The notes beneath the pieces were generated by a model, which was not told where the DNA came from, ran no database searches, and saw nothing but the letters and a program-made list of their open reading frames with translations. This document shows, piece by piece, positions 57,711 through 64,000 of a stretch of DNA of 64,000 nt; the stretch's first letter is position 1, and each line of letters begins with the position of its first letter. Location: the NCBI GenBank assembly GCA_001804865.1, contig MHBK01000042.1:1-64000 (forward strand). The letters are read 5' to 3'. This stretch comes from Lentisphaerae bacterium GWF2_57_35 (GTDB lineage Bacteria; Verrucomicrobiota; Kiritimatiellia; CAIQIC01; GWF2-57-35). The position numbers and the translations under genes are program-made.

Positions 57711-57838
57711 GGGCCACGTCTCAAGATTCGAGAATTGGCAGGAGCTGCTTTCTTAGAAAGCTTCTATATCAGCAGATCATTGAGAATAAAATGCCGATGC
57801 AAAGAATGATTGGATTCTTGAATCTTGAGACGCGGCCC
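57711..57838. mobile_element. MITE-like element with 25-bp terminal inverted repeats
   Basis: Left end GGGCCACGTCTCAAGATTCG (57711-57735) and right end (57814-57838) are inverted copies matching at 23 of 25 positions, separated by 78 bp that include a GCTTTC/GAAAGC hairpin. No transposase is present. The outer part of the right end is repeated directly at 57847-57869. It may be a non-autonomous element or a structured RNA. Confidence 0.55.
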
Positions 57839-57889
57839 TGATGGCTCTTGAGACGCGGCCCTGATGGCTCTGATGGCTCCTATTTAGCG

Positions 57890-60763
57890 TTACGGCAGAT
57901 GGACGCGAACCCGATAGATGCTGGCGTTGGTCACCGAGTTGTCCGCAACGGAGATCATCTTGCCATCTCCTCGCACGTTCGCGCTAATGACGCCCCACGG
58001 CGCGGTAGAATTCGGATCATCGCACCAGTTGTCATTGACCTCGAAATCGTACTGCCGGTGGGCCGATGAGGGCACATGAAGCTCCATCTCGGCATTCGTT
58101 CGCGCAATCGAAACGCTCAGGTACGACGCCGGATTGCTCGGATCGGTGTCCGCCACGAATTCGCCCAGATTGGGCACCCCGTCCGCGTCCAAATGGCCGG
58201 ACGGATCGCCCCCCGTCGGGCTCCCGAAGTACTCGTTTTCCCAGTCGTCCGGCATGCCGTCCCGGTCGCGATCCAGGAGCATGCAGAGGGAAAACTCCGA
58301 GGTATCTCCGCGGTTGGTGTCCGTCGCAAGGACCGTGAGAAAACTCGGTATCGACGGAGGAGCGATTGGCACGGCATTCGTGAACCCGCCATTCCCGACG
58401 ACATCGGTCCGCACCGTCACCACGCCCAGGTACATCTCCCCTTCGCCGTAGCCGTGGGCCATGCATTCGGAGGAGCCGTACAGATGAACCCAGAACGTCG
58501 AATTGGCGGTGCTGTTCAGAGCGCCACGCACGTTTAAGGTCGCCCCTCCATTCGTGGCAGCGGCAAGAATCGGGAAATTCTGAAGCCGGTTGGGGCCCAG
58601 ATCGGGATCGCCCGGATCGTTGGTCGTAATCACGCAGTCCAGCCCCTCTGTCGGACGCAAGCTGATTCCCAGGCAACCGTTATTCATGAATCCATTGCCC
58701 AAGATACGGTTCCCCACCGCCGTGCTTCCGATGACCGCAACGCCCTGCTGGCTGTTGTTGGCAATGAAGTTGGCCTCGCCGGCCGCAAACCCGCCGATCG
58801 TATTGCTCGGAGCGTCGCTGATTCGAATGCCTCGTCCGCCGTTGCCCAACAGCTCGGGACCGACCGCATTTCTCCCGATCCAATTGCCGCGAATCACGTT
58901 CTCAATGGAGCTCGCGTAGGTGATGGCGATCCCGTCTGCCCCATTGCAACCGATGATATTGCCCTGGATGGTGTTTTGCGCCGCACTGATCCCCAGCAAG
59001 ATGCCGCTGCCTCCATTACCCAAGGGTCCTGTGGCAAATCCGTTTACGCCGATCACGTTGTTGAGAATCTGATTGTTCGCCGTATCGTTCAGGACAATGC
59101 CGCTGTCGTTATTGCCGGAAATCAGGTTTGCCGCACTCATCAAGGCGCCCCCGATCGAGTGACCATCGGATTCCGCGATGTCGATTCCACGCACGCCGTT
59201 CGGAATGGCCGAGGTAACCGTTACGCCGTCCGTACCGATGACGTTGGCCATTATCGTGGCGCGATCGGAGTTGGGGCCGCCGATCGAGATCCCCGACCCC
59301 CCATTGCCGGAAACGATGTTGCCGTCGTTCGTACCGCCGATGAGCGCATCCGGCGCATCAGACACGTAGATGCCGTGACTCGCATTGCTGACGCCCGCGG
59401 AACCGGAGGCGTTCAATCCTATCAGATTATTCTGGATGCGGCAGTTGGCCGCATTGGTTCCGTCCAGCCAGATCCCATGATTCCCATTCCCGGAAATCAG
59501 GTTTCCTTCGCTCGAGAGATTCCCGCCGATCACGGCATACGACCCGCGCACATAGACGCCCGAATTTTCGTTCGGCACACGGTTGCTTCCCGTGATGTCC
59601 GTCCCGATGAAGTTTCGTCTCACCACATTCCCTGACGTTAGAACGTCGTTGGCGTGGTAGATGCTCACTCCATGGGTCTTGTTTCCTGAAATAATGTTGC
59701 GCTTGGAATCGGAGGTCCCGCCGACAAAGTTATTGTGGGCGCCATTGAAAATATATACGCCGTGGGCGGTGTTCGGGAGCGCCTGACCGTCCACATTGAT
59801 CCCAATCAGATTGCCTTCAATCCGATTGCCCGTTGCGGAGGCCCCGCTGAGACGGATGCCGTCCAGCCTGTTGCCGGCAATCACGTTGGTGGTTCCCGCG
59901 CCTCCTCCGCCGACGAGGTTGCCGCTGCCTTCGATCAGAATTCCGCCATAGTTGCTGACGGTCCCCACGCCTGCGAAGTCCGTCCCAATGTAGTTGCCGA
60001 CGATCGTTACGTTCGTGGCCGAGGGCCGAAGACAAATCCCGGCGCCGTTGTTGCCGGAAATGACGTTGCGCGCCCACGACGAAGTACTCCCGATTGTAGT
60101 CCCCTGCCCGGCCGCGAAAATGCCGAACGTTCCGTTGGGCATGGCGCTCAATCCAGAGGGATCGCACCCGATATAACTGTTCAACACGAGATTGCTCAAC
60201 CCGGTGTCGAAGATCCCATTGTCGCTATTGCCGGAAATCACGTTTTTCGAAAGAGCGGCTTCCCCTCCGACCGTGCAATAGTTTGCGGGCGACAAATACA
60301 CTCCACTGGATCCGTTGCTGATGATCCAGCAACCTACGATGGACACATTGCGGCTATCGCTCCAAAGCGCCGCCCCATAGCTGGGCCAATCGAAAATATG
60401 AAGCGCGCGCACGACAGAACCAGAACTGGATACGAGCGACAGCCCCGACCCGGAACTCACGCCGGCGCCGGAAAGCTTCACCAGCGGGTTGATCGTGTAG
60501 CCTGGCTGGGAATCCCCCGAGATCGTAACGTTGTCGGAGACGATGATCGGCAGCGCGCCGGTCGGCTGGATCGTATAGGGAGCGCTCAGGTTGAATCGAA
60601 TCTCATCCGGGCCCGGATTCGTTTCCACGCTGCGGATGGCCCAGCGCAACGTCCCCCCTGTTGGCGCGTCGCCCGGATTCGTCACCGTATAGACGCTCGC
60701 ACACACTTGCAACACCGCGCAGAAGAGGAAGACGACAGCGATTCCGAGACTCCTGTTTGCCAT
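57890..60763 (-). CDS. Secreted right-handed beta-helix protein
   Basis: 957 residues. Signal peptide LGIAVVFLFCAVLQVCAS. Then YTVTNPGDAPTGGTLRWAIR, which I recall as a usual start of PVC/Planctomycete parallel beta-helix proteins, and about 20 coils of the form NVISGNxxxGIxLxx, NxIGxN and VGGTNDGN (about 120-690). Residues about 830-880 have a calcium-binding-like DRDRDGMPDDWENEYFGSP. The C-terminus, HRQYDFEVNDNWCDD ending IYRVRVHLP, matches the terminal module of other secreted proteins here. AAGGAG precedes the ATG. Polysaccharide lyase activity is possible but no catalytic residues can be assigned; an adhesin role is equally likely. Confidence 0.85.
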   Translation of the reverse strand: MANRSLGIAVVFLFCAVLQVCASVYTVTNPGDAPTGGTLRWAIRSVETNPGPDEIRFNLSAPYTIQPTGALPIIVSDNVTISGDSQPGYTINPLVKLSGAGVSSGSGLSLVSSSGSVVRALHIFDWPSYGAALWSDSRNVSIVGCWIISNGSSGVYLSPANYCTVGGEAALSKNVISGNSDNGIFDTGLSNLVLNSYIGCDPSGLSAMPNGTFGIFAAGQGTTIGSTSSWARNVISGNNGAGICLRPSATNVTIVGNYIGTDFAGVGTVSNYGGILIEGSGNLVGGGGAGTTNVIAGNRLDGIRLSGASATGNRIEGNLIGINVDGQALPNTAHGVYIFNGAHNNFVGGTSDSKRNIISGNKTHGVSIYHANDVLTSGNVVRRNFIGTDITGSNRVPNENSGVYVRGSYAVIGGNLSSEGNLISGNGNHGIWLDGTNAANCRIQNNLIGLNASGSAGVSNASHGIYVSDAPDALIGGTNDGNIVSGNGGSGISIGGPNSDRATIMANVIGTDGVTVTSAIPNGVRGIDIAESDGHSIGGALMSAANLISGNNDSGIVLNDTANNQILNNVIGVNGFATGPLGNGGSGILLGISAAQNTIQGNIIGCNGADGIAITYASSIENVIRGNWIGRNAVGPELLGNGGRGIRISDAPSNTIGGFAAGEANFIANNSQQGVAVIGSTAVGNRILGNGFMNNGCLGISLRPTEGLDCVITTNDPGDPDLGPNRLQNFPILAAATNGGATLNVRGALNSTANSTFWVHLYGSSECMAHGYGEGEMYLGVVTVRTDVVGNGGFTNAVPIAPPSIPSFLTVLATDTNRGDTSEFSLCMLLDRDRDGMPDDWENEYFGSPTGGDPSGHLDADGVPNLGEFVADTDPSNPASYLSVSIARTNAEMELHVPSSAHRQYDFEVNDNWCDDPNSTAPWGVISANVRGDGKMISVADNSVTNASIYRVRVHLP

Positions 60764-60828
60764 TTTTTTCTCCTTATTTCATATCGCCCCTGACCGAAAG
60801 CGTCTGAACCCACGCTCGAACACCAACG

Positions 60829-60847
60829 TTTCCAATGATTGGAAAAA
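60829..60847. repeat. TTTTCCAAT-family palindrome
   Basis: TTTCCAATGATTGGAAAAA is a near-perfect palindrome of the kind seen twice at 22063-22113. It lies 66 bp upstream of the beta-helix gene start. Confidence 0.8.
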
Positions 60848-60939
60848 CGCCTCCTGCTGGCTTATTTTTATCATTCCTTCAAATGCCCTGTCGAGAACCG
60901 AGGAAGCTGTAGACGTTATGGAAGAGCCGGGGGCACTCA

Positions 60940-61336
60940 CTTAAATATAAAGTTAGCGAGAAACCACTAAGAGCAGACGGAGCTGGATACAGGCAAAGAT
61001 CCCTCGCGAGACACGCAGGACAGCAGGGAATCATCAGCACTCCTCCTTCGCGATTTTTCGCGTATTTCGCGGGCAATCCCAATCTGGCTCCTGACGATTT
61101 TGAACGATTTGGGGCGTCTTCATTCGTCGGGGGATTTCATGACGGAAGGCGAGCTTTCGAGGGACGACGGGCTGGACGCTTTCGTTGTGTACATGCGACG
61201 GCTCGGACCAGACGTCAGAAAATCCGGAGCGAGGTCGCTCCGGCTCCAAAGAACAGGATCTAAAGAAAAATCGTTCGTGACAAATCCCGCCCACGTGAAG
61301 AGCCCGTCTTCGGAGAAGCCGGGCCACCTAAAAAAG
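60940..61336. repeat. Three-copy interspersed repeat, copy B
   Basis: Shares with copy A the start CTTAAAT...AAGTTAGCGAGAAACC, GATCCCTCGCGAGACACGCA, CAGCAGGGAATCATCAGC and the core including GAGCGAGGTCGCTCCGGCTC. It ends before AAGCCGGGCCACCTAAAA, next to a terminator. Confidence 0.85.
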
Positions 61337-61363
61337 AGGCGCCCCGCCGTTTCGGGCGGGGCG
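61330..61363 (-). terminator. Terminator after the 61390 gene
   Basis: Minus-strand arms GCCCCGCC and GGCGGGGC (61341-61348 and 61355-61362) with a GAAAC-type loop, followed by CTCTTTTTTAGG. It lies 27 bp after the gene's stop. Confidence 0.8.
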
Positions 61364-61389
61364 TCGGATGCTTCATGTCTTTAACGGGA

Positions 61390-62196
61390 TCAATCCAGGG
61401 GATATCCATACTTGGCCAAATACGTCATCATGAAGTTATCGTCGACAAACATTTGGCCGGAATTGTTCTTGTAGATGGCATAGTGCCAGATGCCCCCTGT
61501 GGAGAGATACAGAGAGGTAACAGGAATGTCGAAAGACCAAACGGCGATGGCGCCGCTGCAATCCGCAAAATCGACAAACGTCGCCGGCGCTTCCACAAAG
61601 ACGCCGTCCTTCACATAGCAAATGGAGACTTTGTCCAACAGGCTGGCATACTGCACGAGGATTTCGCCGCGCAGCGAATACATCGGGACGTTCACGGTGC
61701 CGATCGCTGTCTTGAGAGGCCTTAGTTGATAATGAATTTCGCTCCAATCCATGGAAACTTTTCCGCCTACCACGCCGGAAATGCCTTGAGAACAATCGCC
61801 GGAGAGCACGTAGGGCTTGCCGTTGTCGTTATAGGTCGTTATGCCGCTGCCATCGGAGGGCATAAACTGCACTTGGAATTTGACAGCCCCATTAACCTTG
61901 AGGGTTCCTTTATAAATCGCATATCCGCCGTTCGTGGGATACGTGGGCATGGTAAGCTTGAGCATCGTCCAAGCCCCGCCGCTCAACTGGGCATATTGAA
62001 TGTAGACCGCTTCTTTTCCCGGCTGCCCGTCAATCTTAGCATGCACGGTAACGCTGTAGATGGACAATCCGTTCGACTTTTCGACGAACATGGCGCTTTC
62101 CAGCTTGGCCAGGGGACCGGCGGCAAAAACACTCATCGACAGGGCTGTTCCCAGCAATACCGACCACAGGGTCAACTTCAGGCTATTCGTACGCAT
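61390..62196 (-). CDS. Secreted carbohydrate-binding-like protein, paralogue B
   Basis: 268 residues from the ATG at 62196 (MRTNSLKLTLWSVLLGTALS, signal peptide). Parallels paralogue A along its length: LESAMFVE, VTVHAKIDGQ, TTYNDNGKPYVLSGDCS, GVVGGKVSMDWSEIHYQLRP, LRGEILVQ, FDIPVTSLYLS, and the end MFVDDNFMMTYLAKYGYPLD. The two YNDN/DDNF motifs suggest two CBM21/25-like modules. Both paralogues sit next to copies of the three-copy repeat, which suggests duplication of gene and spacer together. Confidence 0.7.
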   Translation of the reverse strand: MRTNSLKLTLWSVLLGTALSMSVFAAGPLAKLESAMFVEKSNGLSIYSVTVHAKIDGQPGKEAVYIQYAQLSGGAWTMLKLTMPTYPTNGGYAIYKGTLKVNGAVKFQVQFMPSDGSGITTYNDNGKPYVLSGDCSQGISGVVGGKVSMDWSEIHYQLRPLKTAIGTVNVPMYSLRGEILVQYASLLDKVSICYVKDGVFVEAPATFVDFADCSGAIAVWSFDIPVTSLYLSTGGIWHYAIYKNNSGQMFVDDNFMMTYLAKYGYPLD

Positions 62197-62782
62197 GATC
62201 AAGGCTCCTTCATCTTTTCGTTTTGGACTCTCGACTCCCTCCACCGAGTCCGTGTAATGGCCTTCACTTGCAGACAGTCGACCCATCCGGACGTTTCGTT
62301 GTCGGAAACGAAAAATATTTCACCGCTCGGCCTGGCGCTTACCGGGGACAGAACTTTTCCGCCCCCTCACGATCCTCAAAAAGCACCAAAGGGTTCGAGG
62401 GTCCGGGTTCTACTCTTTCGCATTTTTTCGCGTATTTCGCGGGCAATCCCAATCTGGCTCCTGGCGATTATGAACGATTTTGGGCGTTTTCATTCGTCGG
62501 GGGAATTCATGACGGAAGGCGATCTTTCGAGGGACGACGGGCTGGATGCTTTCGTTGTGTACATGCGACGTCTCGGACCAGGCGTCAGAAAAACCGGAGC
62601 GAGGTCGCTCCGGCTCCAAAGAACAGGATCTAAAGAAAAATCGTTCGCGACAAATCCCGCCTACGTGAAGACCCCGTCGTCGGAGAAGCCGGGCCACCGG
62701 AGGAATCCGCCGATAGCTTTTCCTTCTTATCACCCCACGAAAGGCCGATCCATCACGACTAGGTCCAGCAAAGGAGAGTCAA
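62197..62782. repeat. Divergent spacer with copy C
   Basis: 586 bp between the leftward 61390 gene and the rightward 62783 gene. Most is copy C of the three-copy repeat (62411-62699). The remainder should hold two promoters; none is clear. Confidence 0.7.
62411..62699. repeat. Three-copy interspersed repeat, copy C
   Basis: Begins at CTACTCTTTCGCATTTTTTC and keeps the cores GACGGAAGGCGATCTTTCGA and GAGCGAGGTCGCTCCGGCTC. The first ~190 bp of copies A and B are missing, so it is truncated at the left. Confidence 0.85.
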
Positions 62783-64000
62783 ATGAAACGAATACTATGG
62801 AGCCTGGGGATTTTGCTGGCGGGGTTAACCTTGAACAGTCTGGCCGCCGTCCGCATTCAGGGCGGGGCCAGTTACAATACCATCACGGCCGCGGTTGCGG
62901 CGGCGGTCAACGGCAATGTGATTTTGGTGTCGACCGGCCTATACGCCGAAGCGGTGAACATCGCCGGCAGAAACATTACCCTCGATGGCTGCTATAACAC
63001 GTCCTTTTCCGCCAAGGTGGCCGGCGGCAAGACGGTCATCGAGCCAGTCAACTGCTCCGCCCTCTATATCAGCGACGCCTCGGTGACGCTGACGGACCTG
63101 GATTTGACCGGCGGCGGCATGGCGAACAATTCACTACTGTACGGCGGCGGGTTATCTATTCGCAACGGGTCCACGGTGACCGCGGCCAATTGCCGGGTAT
63201 ACGGCAATCACGTCAACGGCTATGGCGGCGGCATTTACGTGTCGAGTTCCTCATTATGGCTGACCAACACGCTGGTCTCGAACAATACGGCCCTCAGCTA
63301 TACCTTTCTGGGGAGCGACTACACGGGCTACGGAGGGGGCATCGCGCTGCAGAACGCCGTCCTTTACACGGACGGAAGCACCCTCGTGGTCACGAACGGG
63401 ACCGACGGCGAGGGCGGAGGGCTCTATCTGTTCAACAGCCGGGCCACTTTTCCATCCGCTTCGACGCGGATATTCAATAATTGGGCGGCCTATGGCGGCG
63501 GGGTTGCAGCCAGAAACCGGAGTTATTTCGAACTGGCATCCGGCGCCAAGTTGTACGGCAACGTCGCGAGCGCGGCCGGCGGCGGACTTTGGCTGTCCAA
63601 TCAATCCACCGGGCTGATCGCGGGAACAGAAACCCTGGTTGGAATCCAGTATTTGGGCGGCCCCAACGCTGCTCCCTGTGGCGGCGGCGTCTACGCAGAG
63701 AAATCCACGCTGAACGTGTGGGACGATTCGTCTTTCAACTATAACGCCGCGAGTCTCAAAGGGGGTGCGATTTACGCGTCCAATAGCGTCATCTGCGTGG
63801 ATAACGCCCATATCGGGCGGTATGGCGTCGGGAACTCGAATTCCGCTCAATACGGCGGCGGCGCTTATCTGGCGGACGGATCCCGGCTGATCCTGACCAA
63901 CGGCGCGGTAGTGAAGTTCAGCCATGCGTCGATTCATGGCGGCGGAATTTACGCCGAAGGGTCCACGCTGCTGGTGTATTCGAATGTCGTCTTTGGCGGA
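62783..64000 (+). CDS. Secreted beta-helix (Pmp-like) protein, C-terminus outside window
   Basis: At least 406 residues, running off the right edge. AAGGAGAG lies about 5 nt before the ATG; signal peptide ILWSLGILLAGLTLNSLAA. The mature part opens VRIQGGASYNTITAAVAAAV, then repeats of GGGIYVSSSSLWLTNTLVSN, GGGLYLFNSRATFPS, GGGVYAEKSTLNVWDD and GGGAYLADGSRLILTNGA form a right-handed parallel beta-helix, like chlamydial polymorphic membrane proteins. The missing C-terminus would tell whether it is an autotransporter. It faces away from the preceding gene. Confidence 0.85.
   Translation, partial: MKRILWSLGILLAGLTLNSLAAVRIQGGASYNTITAAVAAAVNGNVILVSTGLYAEAVNIAGRNITLDGCYNTSFSAKVAGGKTVIEPVNCSALYISDASVTLTDLDLTGGGMANNSLLYGGGLSIRNGSTVTAANCRVYGNHVNGYGGGIYVSSSSLWLTNTLVSNNTALSYTFLGSDYTGYGGGIALQNAVLYTDGSTLVVTNGTDGEGGGLYLFNSRATFPSASTRIFNNWAAYGGGVAARNRSYFELASGAKLYGNVASAAGGGLWLSNQSTGLIAGTETLVGIQYLGGPNAAPCGGGVYAEKSTLNVWDDSSFNYNAASLKGGAIYASNSVICVDNAHIGRYGVGNSNSAQYGGGAYLADGSRLILTNGAVVKFSHASIHGGGIYAEGSTLLVYSNVVFGG

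Larger units (their letters stand above)
56908..57889. repeat. Long spacer packed with repeats
   Basis: 982 bp without a supported gene. In order: an imperfect inverted repeat of AATCATAATC-type words (57126-57157 and 57177-57207), copy A of a three-copy repeat (57221-57660), a hairpin terminator (57661-57694), and an element with 25-bp terminal inverted repeats (57711-57838) followed by a direct repeat of CTTGAGACGCGGCCCTGATG (from 57824 and 57847). Confidence 0.8.
60764..61389. repeat. Repeat-filled spacer
   Basis: 626 bp without a supported gene: the palindrome TTTCCAATGATTGGAAA (60829-60845), copy B of the three-copy repeat (60940-61336) and a terminator hairpin. Promoter sequence for the leftward beta-helix gene should lie at its left end. 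Confidence 0.8.

Overview
The window looks like a chromosome segment of an anaerobic bacterium of the PVC superphylum, most likely Kiritimatiellota/Lentisphaerota-like. Reasons (partly inference): moderately high GC, many very large Sec-secreted surface proteins (anchor-D repeat, beta-helix, caspase-like, subtilase, GH5, GH16-like), endings such as FYRV/YRL and DLGYHYP on secreted proteins, abundant hairpin-rich intergenic repeats, and anaerobe-type radical-SAM enzymes (HydE, ThiH). No rRNA or phage genes were seen; one tRNA was found.

Layout. 1-7451 (-): a giant secreted protein made of about 20 copies of a 123-residue module, running off the left edge. 7871-12651 (+): an operon of a domain-swapped HldE-like nucleotidyltransferase/sugar kinase, a deoxyhypusine-synthase-like enzyme, an Rsm22-like methyltransferase and a secreted protein. 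12677-17088 (-): an AT-rich island with a KAP-type P-loop NTPase behind an AbiE-like nucleotidyltransferase/wHTH pair. 17265-22060: a GH16-like secreted protein, tRNA-Ile2 and a PQQ-propeller-like protein. 22332-28390 (+): five of the six mevalonate-pathway genes (HMG-CoA reductase, type 2 IPP isomerase, HMG-CoA synthase, two GHMP kinases); the sixth function, diphosphomevalonate decarboxylase, is at 46368-47360.

29542-41600 is a sulfur and thiamine block. On the minus strand lie Rrf2-metY-cbs-cgs-mnmA and Rrf2-cysK, with a divergent orphan hydE between them, followed by thiS-thiG-thiH-thiF under a TPP riboswitch with an intrinsic terminator. 41750-47360 holds a GH5/CBM6 enzyme, small envelope proteins, an orphan NarL-type response regulator and mvaD.

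47432-64000 is a run of large secreted proteins: one with tandem caspase-like domains, a subtilase fused to a beta-helix, two paralogous carbohydrate-binding-like proteins and two beta-helix proteins. Their spacers are filled with interspersed repeats, among them a three-copy ~300-bp repeat, a MITE-like element and TTTTCCAAT-type palindromes. The most noteworthy items are the higher-order repeat inside the giant gene, the AbiE/KAP island, the HldE/DHS-like operon, an MnmA variant lacking the usual second cysteine, the orphan HydE, the tandem live/dead caspase-like domains, and a family of intergenic hairpins with compensatory stem changes.
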